Assembly (NCBI RefSeq): GCF_900114765.1 | Contig: NZ_FOUD01000006.1 | Location: 1-64,000 of the forward strand | Direction: 5' to 3' | Source: Halopseudomonas pachastrellae | GTDB lineage: Bacteria; Pseudomonadota; Gammaproteobacteria; Pseudomonadales; Pseudomonadaceae | Length of the DNA stretch: 64,000 nucleotides | Shown here: positions 30,083 through 39,237 of the stretch, in pieces | Numbering within the stretch: position 1 is the first letter of the stretch | Layout of the letters: each line of letters begins with the position of its first letter | The notes under the pieces: model-generated | The model's database searches: none | What the model was told of the DNA's origin: nothing | Seen by the model: the letters and a program-made list of their open reading frames with translations, nothing else | Position numbers and translations under genes: made by a program

Positions 30083-30240
30083 TGCCGCCGCTTTGGGGCG
30101 GCAATTTCACTAATGCCCGGCAACTGGCTATCATTAGCGCGCGTCGACTGAAAAACACAGTGACTGAATCTGTCTTTTTGGGCTAACAACAGTGTTGCCG
30201 CCGCGCGCCCAAAGGGGCGCTTTCGCGTCCCCTCGGGGAC
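30083..30240 (+). other. Hairpin-rich intergenic region before the BCCT gene
   Basis: The 243-base gap 30082-30324 contains three perfect stems: TGCCGCC/GGCGGCA at 30083-30103 (candidate weak terminator of the TetR gene), GCGCCC/GGGCGC at 30205-30220, and GTCCCC/GGGGAC at 30227-30240. The last two would lie in the BCCT 5' untranslated region. No known riboswitch motif is recognised. Confidence 0.45.
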
Positions 30241-30324
30241 TCATTTTGGTGTCCCGTCTCGCTGTGCGGTTCGGCTAACACGTCACCGGGCAATTGCCCG
30301 CACTGAAGTATCGGAGCATCTCAG

Positions 30325-31992
30325 ATGGCGAAAGAACCATTGAATGAGCACGACCCCGCGGCCTCTAAGGCCCCCCACGATGGCATCCCGGCACCGACCG
30401 GCGAAGCCAACCTGATCGACACCGACTACGTTATCGGTCAGGACAACATTTCTGGCAGTTTTGTTTTCAACCTCGATATCCACGGCAAGGTATTCACTAT
30501 CTCGGCGTTGGCCGTGGTGCTGTTCGTGGTGCTGACGCTTGCCCTGCAGGCTGAAGTGGCCCCTTTGTTTGCGGCACTGCGTGACTGGCTGACTGGTAAT
30601 CTGGCCTGGTTCTTTTTGGGCGCAGCTAACATCTTTGTACTCTTGTGTCTCGGCCTGATCGTATCGCCACTGGGTAAGGTGCGCATTGGCGGTATGGAAG
30701 CCAAGCCTGACTACGGCTACCTCGGCTGGTTTGCCATGCTGTTTGCTGCCGGTATGGGTATCGGCCTGATGTTTTACGGCGTATCCGAGCCGATGTCGCA
30801 TTTCTCCTCGTCGCTTGGCGGCGTGGCGGTAGGTGAGGATGGTCTGCGCACCGACTGGGCACCGTTGGCCGGGGCAGCCGGCGACGCGGCAGCCGCTGAG
30901 CGCCTCGGCATGGCGGCGACCATCTTCCATTGGGGCCTGCATCCTTGGGCAATCTATGCGGTGGTGGCGCTGGCGCTGGCGCTGTTCTCCTTTAACAAGG
31001 GCCTGCCGCTGACCATTCGCTCTATCTTCTATCCGATCCTGGGTGAGCGCGTCTGGGGCTGGCCTGGACATATCATCGATACCCTGGCCGTGTTCGCTAC
31101 GCTGTTTGGTCTGGCCACCTCGCTGGGTTTCGGTGCCGAACAGGCAACTGCCGGTTTGCACTACCTGTTTGATATCGGTACCGGCAACGTCACCAAGGTG
31201 CTGCTGATCATGGGCATCACCGCTCTGGCGCTGCTCTCGGTGGTCGCGGGTCTGGACAAAGGTGTGAAGCGTCTGTCCGAGATCAACATGGTACTGGCTA
31301 TCGTGCTGATGGGCTTTGTCATCATTGTTGGCCCGACCCTGGCGATTGCCACCGGCTTCTTCGATAACCTGTTGGCCTATGTCACCAACCTGCCGGCGCT
31401 GTCCAACCCTGTGGGCCGTGAAGATGCCAACTTTACCCAAGGCTGGACTGCCTTCTACTGGGCCTGGTGGATCAGCTGGTCGCCCTTTGTCGGCATGTTC
31501 ATCGCCCGCGTCAGCCGTGGCCGTACCGTACGCGAGTTCCTGATTGCCGTACTGCTGGTGCCTTCATTGGTGTCGGTACTGTGGATGACCGCCTTTGGTG
31601 GCACCGCTATCGGCCAGTTTGTTGCCGACGGCTTTACCGGTGTGCAGGATGCCGCGCTGGAGTTGAAACTGTTCGTCATGCTCGGCGAGCTGCCGCTGAC
31701 CGCCATCACCTCCTTCGTCGGGATCGTGCTGGTTATCGTGTTCTTCGTAACCTCCTCGGACTCTGGCTCGCTGGTAATCGATACCATCACCGCCGGCGGC
31801 AAGGTCAATGCACCGGTGCCGCAGCGCGTGTTCTGGGTGATCGGTGAAGGCGTGGTTGCCATTGCGCTGCTGCTTGGCGGTGGATTGGCCGCCTTGCAGG
31901 CCATGGCGGTGTCGACCGGCTTGCCGTTCACCATCGTGCTGCTGGTGGGCTGTATTGCCATCATCAAGGGCTTGATGAGCGAACCGCGCTAA
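30325..31992 (+). CDS. BCCT-family betaine/carnitine/choline transporter
   Basis: A 555-residue inner-membrane carrier with about twelve transmembrane segments. A hydrophilic ~50-residue N-terminus precedes the first. The family signature AAGMGIGLMFYG is present, with glycines of the BetP Na+-coupled type, and the Trp-rich substrate site lies in FYWAWWISWSPFVGMFIARVSRGRT. It should import glycine betaine or a similar quaternary amine for osmoprotection or catabolism. The short C-terminus lacks the long osmosensing tail of BetT/BetP. It is monocistronic, with its own terminator. Exact substrate cannot be told. Confidence 0.93.
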   Translation: MAKEPLNEHDPAASKAPHDGIPAPTGEANLIDTDYVIGQDNISGSFVFNLDIHGKVFTISALAVVLFVVLTLALQAEVAPLFAALRDWLTGNLAWFFLGAANIFVLLCLGLIVSPLGKVRIGGMEAKPDYGYLGWFAMLFAAGMGIGLMFYGVSEPMSHFSSSLGGVAVGEDGLRTDWAPLAGAAGDAAAAERLGMAATIFHWGLHPWAIYAVVALALALFSFNKGLPLTIRSIFYPILGERVWGWPGHIIDTLAVFATLFGLATSLGFGAEQATAGLHYLFDIGTGNVTKVLLIMGITALALLSVVAGLDKGVKRLSEINMVLAIVLMGFVIIVGPTLAIATGFFDNLLAYVTNLPALSNPVGREDANFTQGWTAFYWAWWISWSPFVGMFIARVSRGRTVREFLIAVLLVPSLVSVLWMTAFGGTAIGQFVADGFTGVQDAALELKLFVMLGELPLTAITSFVGIVLVIVFFVTSSDSGSLVIDTITAGGKVNAPVPQRVFWVIGEGVVAIALLLGGGLAALQAMAVSTGLPFTIVLLVGCIAIIKGLMSEPR

Positions 31993-32006
31993 GTCTGGTT
32001 GCCTGA

Positions 32007-32045
32007 CAAAAGGGTAGCACCGCTTCGGCGTGCGGCCCTTTTTTG
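32007..32045 (+). terminator. Intrinsic terminator of the BCCT gene
   Basis: A stem of AAAAGGG...GCAC-C-GC, loop TTCG, GC-GTGC...CCCTTTTTT, ending in a T-run, lies 15 bases after the stop codon. Confidence 0.8.
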
Positions 32046-32104
32046 TTTCCGCTTATGCTCTGCCAGCAGGCAAGGTGGGATAGGCGCCTGCCTGACGTGC
32101 GCAG

Positions 32105-32587
32105 CTCAAGAAGTTGCAACTGCACTACTACATCGAAGACAAAGAGGCGCTTTACTCGCAGGTATTGGCATGGTGCTGGACAGCTGGCGTAGTTTTTTTG
32201 TGTTCGACGCCGAGCCGGAGCTGACGCCACGCGAGGCACTGAGCGAGTTTGTGCGGGTGAAACTGGACTATGCGCTGGAGCAGCCTGAGCTGTCGCGGAT
32301 CTGCACCATGGAGGTGCTCAGCGGCGGCACGCGGCTGGAGAACTATTGGCCGGGGGCGATGGAGGCGAACCACGCCAAGGTAGCGAAGATCAACAGCTGG
32401 GTGGCCGACGGTGCCCTGCGCCCGCTCGATGGCCGGCTGCTGATCATGCATATCTGGGCGCTGACCCGACTACACCCTGCAGGCCGAAATGCTGCTGGAG
32501 TCGCCGCTGACAGCGCCTGAGGTGCGGCAGAAAATCGAGCAGGAGCCTATCGAGTTTGTCCTCTCTGGCGCTGGCTTGCGCGCCTGA
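32105..32587 (+). pseudogene. RutR-like TetR regulator, decayed
   Basis: Translations in two frames reconstruct most of a RutR-type TetR protein. Frame one gives LQLHYYIEDKEALYSQVLA (end of the DNA-binding domain). The next frame, from about 32169, gives LDSWRSFFVFDAEPELTP through RLLIMHIWALT. The first frame resumes at about 32468 with DYTLQAEMLLESPL and reaches the stop at 32585-32587. The QPELSRICTMEVLSGG and INSWVADG segments match the RutR C-terminal domain. The helix-turn-helix is mostly missing, there are two frameshifts, and a small deletion is likely around 32465. It cannot make a working repressor. Confidence 0.8.
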
Positions 32588-32666
32588 CTTTCCCTTCTTC
32601 AACTCCCTGAACGCCGTTTGAAATAGCCCCGCAGTAATCCGCTGGCATGCGTTATTCATTGAGACC

Positions 32667-32786
32667 AGCGTGCAAACCGGCTTTCAGCTGCACCTGAGCT
32701 GAACCGATATCGACGCGCTGCCCGACAAGGCCAACGACCCGCACTCGCTGCTCAATCCGGGCAAGATGCGCTCGCTGCCGGGCTGA
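32667..32786 (+). pseudogene. Remnant of an FAD-linked oxidase C-terminus
   Basis: A 28-codon tail ending KANDPHSLLNPGKM plus eight residues, preceded by an in-frame stop at 32700-32702. The DPxxLLNPGKM pattern is the usual end of FAD-binding oxidases of the GlcD/D-lactate dehydrogenase type. Nothing upstream restores the rest of the gene. With the broken TetR next to it, this looks like the scar of a lost catabolic locus. The match is short, so identity is tentative. Confidence 0.35.
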
Positions 32787-32787
32787 G

Positions 32788-33519
32788 TCAGTACCAGAGG
32801 TCGCGCAGCGGGGTGTCCGGCTGGTAGTGATGCAGTATCTGCGCCTGCAGCAGCTCTGCCGTTGCCACCGCATCGGTCAGGGCGTGGTGCGCGGAGTAGG
32901 GTGGCAGGCCGTAGCGCAGGCGGCTGTCGGCCAGGCGGATCGACTCGATCTTGCGGCCGAACAGCCGAGCCAGCCAGCCAGGCTGTGCGCTACCCCGGTG
33001 TAGTCGGGCTTCGAGCTGCATGGTGTCAATCACCGGAAAGGTCAGTGACTCGCCCAGGTGCTGCTGCACCGCACGATCGAGAAAGGTCCGCTCAATGGCC
33101 CGGTAGTGCACCACCATGATCTTGCCGGCCATGACCTTGAGCACCTGGTCCAGGATCGCCGTCATGGGCGGAGCCTGGCGGATGTCGGAGTGGGTGATGC
33201 GATGAAAGGTGATCGACTCCTCGCTCAGCGGCGCACCGGGCTTGACCACCTCGTAGAAGGCGTCGCGGCAGCGGATGCGTTGCAGGTCAAAGGGCACCAG
33301 ACCAATGCTGACAATGGCGTCGCGGCGGGCATCCAGCCCGGTCGTTTCGATGTCCAGGGCCATCAGTGGAGCGTCCTGCAGCGGTGTATCACCGCTGACG
33401 CAGCCTGCCTGATAGAAGGTCTGCAGGGCCGGGTGACGGCTGCGCTCGGCGCGGCGCGCCAGTTCGTTGGTCCAGTCGATGGCGGGGCCGCCCGGGGCGG
33501 CCGGGGTAAAACGAATCAT
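32788..33519 (-). CDS. DnaQ-like 3'-5' exonuclease
   Basis: A 243-residue DEDD-superfamily exonuclease. Exo I is ALDIETTGLD (Asp56, Glu58), Exo II lies around the HYRAIERTFLD segment, and Exo III is HHALTDAVAT near the C-terminus. Proofreading-type exonucleases of this size are often PolC-epsilon-like, but this one is coupled to the DUF294/CBS gene upstream (its ATG overlaps that stop). This exonuclease/DUF294-CBS pairing recurs in Pseudomonas. The substrate is unknown; nucleotide or RNA turnover is possible. Confidence 0.85.
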   Translation of the reverse strand: MIRFTPAAPGGPAIDWTNELARRAERSRHPALQTFYQAGCVSGDTPLQDAPLMALDIETTGLDARRDAIVSIGLVPFDLQRIRCRDAFYEVVKPGAPLSEESITFHRITHSDIRQAPPMTAILDQVLKVMAGKIMVVHYRAIERTFLDRAVQQHLGESLTFPVIDTMQLEARLHRGSAQPGWLARLFGRKIESIRLADSRLRYGLPPYSAHHALTDAVATAELLQAQILHHYQPDTPLRDLWY

Positions 33520-35429
33520 AACGTACGGGTAACGGGCAGGTGCGGGTAGCGAAAGCGCAGAAACTTCTGGGCGTTGCTGAGCACCTGAAACGCTTCCTTC
33601 AGGTTGTGCCGCTCGGCGGCGGGGATGTTTTCCGGTTCCACTTCGTTGTCCGGGTCCATGCCGTCTTCCAGGTCTACGGCCTGATGGCGGATGCGTACCA
33701 ATGACAGGAACTCCAGGGCGTAGCGAAGGCGTTCCAGCGCTTCGGGGGGCATCAGCTTGGTCGCTGCGATCGCGTCCAGACGGTCGAAGGAGTTTTGTGC
33801 GCGCGAGCCGCAGGCCAGCGCATGCACGCGGATCAGGTCGGTGAGCGGCGCGGTGCCACGGCGCTTGAGGTTGATCACGTTCTTGTGGCGACCGTCCTTT
33901 TCCATCACAAAGGTGCGGAAAAAGCCCAGCGGTGGTGTGCGGTTCAGAGCGTTGCGCGCCAGCGCTGCAAGGAAGGGCTCGTTGCTGCTGGCGCGCTCGG
34001 CCAGCAGCTCCTGCAACTCCTCGACCAGCGCGCTTTCACCGTATACGGCATCCAGATCAAAGAAGATGCAGCTGTTGAGCAGCGCCTCGGGTTTGGGTCG
34101 GTCGATCCAGTCGTTGAAATAGCCACGCCAGACCGACAGCGGCTGCCGCCACTTGGGGTTGGTCGCCATGATGCCACCCTTGCAGTAGCTGTAGCCGCAG
34201 GCGGCGAGGCCGTCGCTGACGATGGTCGCCAGCTGGAAGAAGTAGTCGTCGTGCTGCGCCGGGTCAAAGCGATCGTCGAGTACCAGTGCGTTGTCCTGGT
34301 CGGTAACCACCAGTTGTTCATCGCGGGCCATGGAGCCGAGCGCCATGAAGGCGTAGGGCACCGGTGGCGGACCCAATTGGTCTTCGGCCAGCTCCAGCAG
34401 GCGCTGGGTGAAGCTGCGACCGATACCGGACATGGCGCTGCCGATCATGTGCGCGCTGGCTTCGTCGCGGGCCATGCGCACAAAGGTGGCGCGTACGTCC
34501 GGCAGCAGGCTTTTCAGCTCTTCGGCTGACTGTTTGTTGTAGATGGCGCTGACCAGATACAGGCTGCTCTGGGACTCGTACTTGATGATGTCGCTGAGGT
34601 TGATCAGGCCGATCGGGCGGCGGCGGGTGACCACCGGCAGGTGGTGAATGTTGTTGCGCAACATGCTGAGCATGGCTTCGAACACCGTGTCGTCGCCTTG
34701 CACGGTGATCGGGTTGGGCGACATCACCTCGCTGACCGGGGTTTCCAGCGGCAAGCCTTCAGCCAGCACGCGGGTGCGGAAGTCGCGGTCGGTAATGATG
34801 CCGACCATGACGCCGTGGTGCGGCTCGGCAACCGGCACGCGGTCGGGGTTGGGCCACTGGCTGTGCGGGTCGACCACAACCAGTGAGGAGACGCTCTGGC
34901 TGGTCATTACCTGCGCCGCCTCCTGCACGCTGGTGGTCAGCGGCACGGTCACCGGAAGGCGGGAAATTAGCTTGCGCACCTTGATCTTCATCAGCTCGCT
35001 GGCACGGCCGTTCTCCACCGCAGCCTTGAGGCGCGACTGGCCCTCGGCCTCGACAAAGTCGGCAAAGTGCTCGTGTTGCTCGCACAGCTGATCGAACAGG
35101 GTGCCGGGTATGTAATACAGCAGGGTGTCTTCGATGGCCTTGGCGGGGAAGCGCACGCGGTTACGTCGCAGCAGGCCGAAGTGACCAAAGACATCGCCTT
35201 CGGTCAGACGGTTATAGAGGTCGCCATTGCGCCGAAAGATCTCCACCGCACCGCTGCGCACGTAATGCAGTTCGTGGATTTCCTGGTTGAAGGTCAGGAT
35301 CTGGGTGCCGGCCTTGCAGTAGCCGATTTCCACCTGGCGGGCGACATCGTCGAGTACCTCTTCGGGCAGTTCGTCGAACGGCGGGAAGCGGCTGAGGTGG
35401 TCGCGAATCTCGATCAGCTCGATCTGCAT
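33516..35429 (-). CDS. Cyclic-nucleotide-binding/CBS/DUF294 nucleotidyltransferase
   Basis: A 637-residue multidomain cytoplasmic protein. Order: cyclic-nucleotide-binding domain (~15-130), two CBS domains (~155-285, with MTSQSVSSLVVVD and NNIHHLPVV), and DUF294 nucleotidyltransferase (~310-450) with GSMARDEQLVVTDQDNALV, which holds the Gly-Ser and Asp-x-Asp of the Pol-beta/GlnD-like fold; then the DUF294 helical C-domain. The layout resembles GlnD-like signal transducers that sense nucleotides through CBS and cNMP domains. It is coupled to the exonuclease by ATGA. The target of any nucleotidylation is unknown. Confidence 0.9.
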   Translation of the reverse strand: MQIELIEIRDHLSRFPPFDELPEEVLDDVARQVEIGYCKAGTQILTFNQEIHELHYVRSGAVEIFRRNGDLYNRLTEGDVFGHFGLLRRNRVRFPAKAIEDTLLYYIPGTLFDQLCEQHEHFADFVEAEGQSRLKAAVENGRASELMKIKVRKLISRLPVTVPLTTSVQEAAQVMTSQSVSSLVVVDPHSQWPNPDRVPVAEPHHGVMVGIITDRDFRTRVLAEGLPLETPVSEVMSPNPITVQGDDTVFEAMLSMLRNNIHHLPVVTRRRPIGLINLSDIIKYESQSSLYLVSAIYNKQSAEELKSLLPDVRATFVRMARDEASAHMIGSAMSGIGRSFTQRLLELAEDQLGPPPVPYAFMALGSMARDEQLVVTDQDNALVLDDRFDPAQHDDYFFQLATIVSDGLAACGYSYCKGGIMATNPKWRQPLSVWRGYFNDWIDRPKPEALLNSCIFFDLDAVYGESALVEELQELLAERASSNEPFLAALARNALNRTPPLGFFRTFVMEKDGRHKNVINLKRRGTAPLTDLIRVHALACGSRAQNSFDRLDAIAATKLMPPEALERLRYALEFLSLVRIRHQAVDLEDGMDPDNEVEPENIPAAERHNLKEAFQVLSNAQKFLRFRYPHLPVTRTL

Positions 35430-35462
35430 GGTGACTCCGGTGCGGCGTTGGTATTCGTCAGT

Positions 35463-36383
35463 TTAACCAGTGTAGGAATCCGGGCCCAACCGCTGGCGCA
35501 GAAATTCGCGAAACACCCGCACGCGCGCCGGTGCCTGAGCGCCGCTCAGGCTGATGGCGAACAGCGTGCCGCGTGATAGGTGCCACTGCGGCAAGACCTG
35601 TACCAGCTCCCCGCGTGCTACCGATTCGCGGGCGATCAGGTCCGGGAGTGGGCCAATCCCAACACCGTGGCGCAGCAGCTGCAGGGCGCTGGCAAAGTCG
35701 TTGGTGCGCATTACCGGGCGAACGGTCAGCGCACTGCGGCGGCCACGCTCGTCTTCCAGCTCCAGCGTGGTGGCGCCGCTCAGCTCGCGACTGGCCAGCA
35801 GCGGGTAGTCGCCCAGCTCGTTCGGATGCTCCGGCAGTGGTTGATCAGGGGCGGCGTACAGCTGGATACGAAAGTGAGCCAGCGCCGAGGCGCGGTAGTT
35901 CATGTCCGGCAGATTGCCGGGGGTGGCGCGCAGCGCCAGGTCGATGCGGTGCGCGCTGAGGTCCAGCGGGGCGTCGGTTGCCAGTAGCTCGATGGTGATC
36001 TGCGGATACAGCGTGTGAAACGCGGTCAGCAGTGGCGGCATGACACCGACGCCCAGATCCACCGGCGTCGTCAAACGCAGATGACCGGCGGGTACGTCCT
36101 GCGCGGCGCGGGCGCTGGCACTGGCATCGGTCAGCAGCGCCAGGGCGTCGCGGGTCTTGAGATAGAAGGCTGTGCCTTCTTCTGTGGCGCTGACCGAGCG
36201 GGGAGTACGGGCCAGCAAGGCTACGCCAAGGCGCTGCTCCAGACGCGACAGGCGACGGCTGATGCTGCCCTTGGTTTCGCCACGTTCGCGCGCGGCGGCG
36301 GACAGGGTGCCAAACTCAATCACGGCGCAGAAGGCGTAAAGGTCTTCCAGTGATCCGCCTAGGGTTTCCGTTTCGTTAACCAT
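35463..36383 (-). CDS. LysR-family transcriptional regulator
   Basis: A 306-residue regulator. The N-terminal winged helix-turn-helix is LYAFCAVIEFGTLSAAARER then GSISRRLSRLEQRLGVALLA; the periplasmic-binding-like effector domain follows. It diverges from the DoxX/dioxygenase operon over 86 bases, the usual LysR arrangement, so it probably controls that operon. The wing sequence TPRSVSATEEG puts it in the large CrgA-like group. Confidence 0.9.
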   Translation of the reverse strand: MVNETETLGGSLEDLYAFCAVIEFGTLSAAARERGETKGSISRRLSRLEQRLGVALLARTPRSVSATEEGTAFYLKTRDALALLTDASASARAAQDVPAGHLRLTTPVDLGVGVMPPLLTAFHTLYPQITIELLATDAPLDLSAHRIDLALRATPGNLPDMNYRASALAHFRIQLYAAPDQPLPEHPNELGDYPLLASRELSGATTLELEDERGRRSALTVRPVMRTNDFASALQLLRHGVGIGPLPDLIARESVARGELVQVLPQWHLSRGTLFAISLSGAQAPARVRVFREFLRQRLGPDSYTG

Positions 36384-36469
36384 GGGTTGCTGTTTTGCTG
36401 TCTTATGTGGATTTGGAAACCATCATATTCTCTTCTCCATCAACGCAACGCAACGTCTGGAGACACAAC

Positions 36470-36925
36470 GTGAGCAACCAAAACACTGTAACCCCCGGTC
36501 TGGCCATCTTCGAGCGTCTGGCTCCGCTGGGCTATCCGCTGATTCGTATCACCGCCGGCCTGATGCTGATGCCGCATGGCGCACAAAAGCTATTTGGCTG
36601 GTTTGGCGGCTACGGTCTGGAAGCCACCGGCCAGTTCTTCGAAGGTTCGCTGGGCATGTCCCCCGGTATCCTGTTTGCCCTGCTGGCCGGTCTGGTCGAA
36701 TTCTTTGGTGGCCTGGCGCTGGTGCTGGGGCTGCTGACCCGCCCGGCGGCGCTGGCGGTGACCTTTATGCTGGGGGTGGCGCTGACCGTACACACGGCCA
36801 ACGGCTTCTTCTGGACTGACGGCGGTGTCGAATACCCGCTGCTGTGGGCCCTGACTGCCTTTGGTATTTTCCTGCGCGGCGGTGACCGCTTCTCGCTGGA
36901 CCGTCGTTTCGGCCTGCCTTTCTGA
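36470..36925 (+). CDS. DoxX-family membrane protein
   Basis: A 151-residue protein with four predicted membrane helices. The MPHGAQKLFGWFGG segment and LVEFFGGLALVLGLLTRPAAL pattern are diagnostic of DoxX/YphA proteins. I choose the GTG at 36470, which follows CTGGAGA at good spacing; an earlier frame extension contains no plausible ribosome site. DoxX proteins are associated with quinone or redox stress functions. It lies 25 bases before the dioxygenase gene in an apparent operon. Confidence 0.85.
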   Translation: MSNQNTVTPGLAIFERLAPLGYPLIRITAGLMLMPHGAQKLFGWFGGYGLEATGQFFEGSLGMSPGILFALLAGLVEFFGGLALVLGLLTRPAALAVTFMLGVALTVHTANGFFWTDGGVEYPLLWALTAFGIFLRGGDRFSLDRRFGLPF

Positions 36926-36950
36926 TCACGCCTGTAAGGAGGACTGAGTG

Positions 36951-37760
36951 ATGTCTGCAACTCGCCTACCGACCGTATTTTTACCCCATGGCGCCGGCCC
37001 CTGCTTCTTCATGGACTGGCAGCCGGCCGACACCTGGAACGACATGGCTGACTGGCTGCGCAACCTGTTGCCGGCCTTGAACGTGGCACCGCGTGCCCTG
37101 CTGGTCATCTCCGCCCACTGGGAGGAGCCGGTCTTTACCCTTAACACCCAGGCTGCGCCCGGGCTGCTGTATGACTACTACGGCTTTCCGGCGCACACCT
37201 ACCAGCTGACCTGGCCGGCGCCGGGGGCGCCGGAGTTGGCTGGCGAGGTGGCCGAGCTGCTTGAAGGTGCCGGCTTCAACACCGCGCGTGATAACCAGCG
37301 CGGGCTTGATCACGGTGTTTTCATTCCGCTCAAGCTGGTGCGCCCTGAGGCGGACATTCCGGTGTTGCAGCTGTCGCTGCGCGCTGACATGGACCCGCAG
37401 GCACACATTGAACTGGGTCGTGCACTGGCACCGCTGCGTGAGCAGGGCGTGCTGATCGTCGGCAGTGGCATGAGCTTTCACAACATCCCGCTGATGCGCG
37501 CCAGCTTGCCCACGCCGGCACCGGCTGTGCTGGCCTTTGACGAGTGGCTGCAGTCTGCCATCGTGCTGCCGCAGGCAGAGCGCGACGCCGCGTTGGCCGA
37601 TTGGCAGCAGGCACCGGGTGCCGGCCTGGCGCACCCTGACGCAGAGCACCTGTTGCCGCTGCATGTGGTGGCGGGTGCCGCTGGCGCGAGCCGAGGGGCT
37701 TGCACCTTCCGTCAGGTGGCGATGGGTGTGCCGTTGGCCGGGTTTGTGTTTGCTGACTAG
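36951..37760 (+). CDS. DODA-type (class III) ring-cleavage dioxygenase, YgiD-like
   Basis: A 269-residue enzyme of the LigB/4,5-DOPA extradiol dioxygenase family. Metal ligands: His13 in FLPHGAG, His56 in ISAHWEE, and the later His in FHNIPL; DHGVFIPLKL is conserved. ATG 36951 was chosen over the adjacent GTG because TAAGGAGG lies eight bases before it. Members of the YgiD branch oxidise catechols and some act as zinc proteins with little activity. It is downstream of DoxX and probably regulated by the divergent LysR protein. Confidence 0.9.
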   Translation: MSATRLPTVFLPHGAGPCFFMDWQPADTWNDMADWLRNLLPALNVAPRALLVISAHWEEPVFTLNTQAAPGLLYDYYGFPAHTYQLTWPAPGAPELAGEVAELLEGAGFNTARDNQRGLDHGVFIPLKLVRPEADIPVLQLSLRADMDPQAHIELGRALAPLREQGVLIVGSGMSFHNIPLMRASLPTPAPAVLAFDEWLQSAIVLPQAERDAALADWQQAPGAGLAHPDAEHLLPLHVVAGAAGASRGACTFRQVAMGVPLAGFVFAD

Positions 37761-37836
37761 CTGCGCAGGGGCTCCGACAGCTGTTTGAACGAAAGAGATG
37801 ATTCTCAGTCGGCATAGCGTTGTTCCTGAGTCCGCG

Positions 37837-38057
37837 TTTCGCCTTTTACGGCGAGCTAAGGGGGCAGCTTGCCCTGCCCCCTTAGCAATCCCCTGGGCAC
37901 CCGACTACACGGCCCTTCGGGTTCGCTGCGTTGCTCGGGCTGACGGGAAGTCATAAAACTCGGCTCTTCGAGCCTCAGACATCCTATGACTCTTTATCCC
38001 GTCAGCCCTGCGCTACTCGCCCGCGTAAACGGGACGAGCGACGGTGCGCACTCCCTC
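37837..38057. repeat. Structured dispersed repeat, copy 1
   Basis: A non-coding element of about 221 bases, also present at 56065-56288. It folds into a series of stems: CGCC/GGCG (37840-37853); an 11-bp stem CTAAGGGGGCA with its complement (37856-37885); a nested hairpin with outer 12-bp stem (37937-37948 with 37997-38008), inner 7-bp stem AGTCATA/TATGACT and an apical CTCGGCTC..AGCCTCAG; then CCCG/CGGG near 38021-38034. Differences from copy 2 are compensatory in several stems. It lies between the dioxygenase and sirtuin genes. No open frame, transposase or target duplication was found. Confidence 0.85.
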
Positions 38058-38188
38058 CCTGAGTGTGGCAAATTACCCTTTCTGCCACCCGAGAGCGCCA
38101 CAGCGAGCTAGGTGACGCGATACCATCTGCTAGCCTGCTTTGCCGTAATGCTGCTCGATGTTGGTAATAGGCAATGGAGGTGGTGAAT

Positions 38189-38950
38189 ATGGTGTTTGAT
38201 CAGGGTTTGCTGGCGCAGTTGCGTGAGGCGCGGCATGTGGTGGTGTTTACCGGTGCCGGGGTGTCGGCGGAGAGTGGTATCGCCACTTTCCGTGATGCCC
38301 TCAGCGGACTCTGGTCGCGCTTTGACCCCATGCAGCTGGCAACCCCGGAGGCATTCGAGGATGACCCCGAGCTGGTCTGGGGGTGGTACGAGTCGCGGCG
38401 TATGCAGGTACTTGGCAGCTTACCCAACCCTGGCCATCTCGCCATTGCCGAACTGGCTAAGCGGGTCCCACAGGTCACGGTGGTTACCCAAAACGTCGAC
38501 GACCTGCATGAGCGCGCCGGCAGTGCCAATGTGCTGCATCTGCACGGCAGTTTGCATCAGCCGCGTTGCAGTCGCTGCGCTCAGCCGTTTCGGATGCCGC
38601 CGGCACCGCCGGTGGAGCCTGCAGAAGGGCGCAGGCTTGCGCCGCCGCACTGTGAGCACTGTGGCGGTCAGGTGCGGCCGGGGGTGGTCTGGTTCGGTGA
38701 GAGTTTGCCGGTCGATGCGCTTGAGGCCGCCTTTGCCGCTGCCGCCGACTGCGATGTGCTGCTGTCGGTGGGGACTTCCGGCGTGGTGTATCCGGCGGCG
38801 CAGGTGCCTGAAATCGCGCTGCACTCAGGGGCGGCGGTTGTTCACGTTAACCCTGAGCCGCAGGCGTTCGGTGGTCAGCACGAATGGTTGCTGGCTGGCG
38901 CGGCAGGTGAGGTGCTGCCATTGTTAGTGCAGGCGGCTTTCGACGAGTGA
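38189..38950 (+). CDS. Sir2-family NAD-dependent protein deacylase
   Basis: A 253-residue sirtuin that removes acyl groups from lysines using NAD. Motifs: VVFTGAGVSAESGIATFR (18-35), TQNVDDLHERAG (100-111) with Gln101-Asn102 and Asp104, catalytic His119 in LHLHGSL, a zinc site from CSRC (127-130) and CEHC, then VGTSGVVYPAA and HVNPE. The tyrosine and arginine that mark the desuccinylase class are not evident in the A-T-P-E-A-F loop, so deacetylation is likelier. ATG 38189 is preferred because GGAGG lies eight bases before it. It is followed 13 bases later by the DksA-like gene. Confidence 0.93.
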   Translation: MVFDQGLLAQLREARHVVVFTGAGVSAESGIATFRDALSGLWSRFDPMQLATPEAFEDDPELVWGWYESRRMQVLGSLPNPGHLAIAELAKRVPQVTVVTQNVDDLHERAGSANVLHLHGSLHQPRCSRCAQPFRMPPAPPVEPAEGRRLAPPHCEHCGGQVRPGVVWFGESLPVDALEAAFAAAADCDVLLSVGTSGVVYPAAQVPEIALHSGAAVVHVNPEPQAFGGQHEWLLAGAAGEVLPLLVQAAFDE

Positions 38951-38963
38951 AGCGGGAGGCAGC

Positions 38964-39230
38964 ATGGCCAGTGGTTGGGCGCAGGACGGTGCGGTACAGG
39001 AGCAGATCGATGCGACGCTGGACTCTGCCGTGGCGCGTGCCCGGCAGGATCTGCCCAAAGGGGAAAGTTTGACTCACTGTGAAGTCTGTGGCGAGCCGAT
39101 TGCCGAGCGCCGTCGGCTGGCACTGCCCGGCGTGCGCCTGTGTCTGGCCTGTCAGGCCGAGCAGGAAAAAGATGCTCGCTTTGATTCCGGTTATAACCGC
39201 AGTGCCAGTAAGGACAGCCAACTGCGTTAG
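38964..39230 (+). CDS. DksA/TraR-type C4 zinc-finger protein
   Basis: An 88-residue protein. The C4 zinc finger CEVCGEPI...LCLAC uses Cys39, Cys42, Cys60 and Cys63, and flanking residues (IAERRRLALPGVR) are typical of YbiI/TraR-like short DksA relatives. It lacks the long coiled coil of full DksA, so effects on RNA polymerase are uncertain. Cotranscription with the sirtuin gene is likely. Confidence 0.9.
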   Translation: MASGWAQDGAVQEQIDATLDSAVARARQDLPKGESLTHCEVCGEPIAERRRLALPGVRLCLACQAEQEKDARFDSGYNRSASKDSQLR

Positions 39231-39237
39231 TTGGATA

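Noticed and set aside
37837-38057. Insertion sequence or transposon end
   Set aside because: No transposase frame, terminal inverted repeats or target duplication around either copy; internal hairpins explain the inverted sequences.
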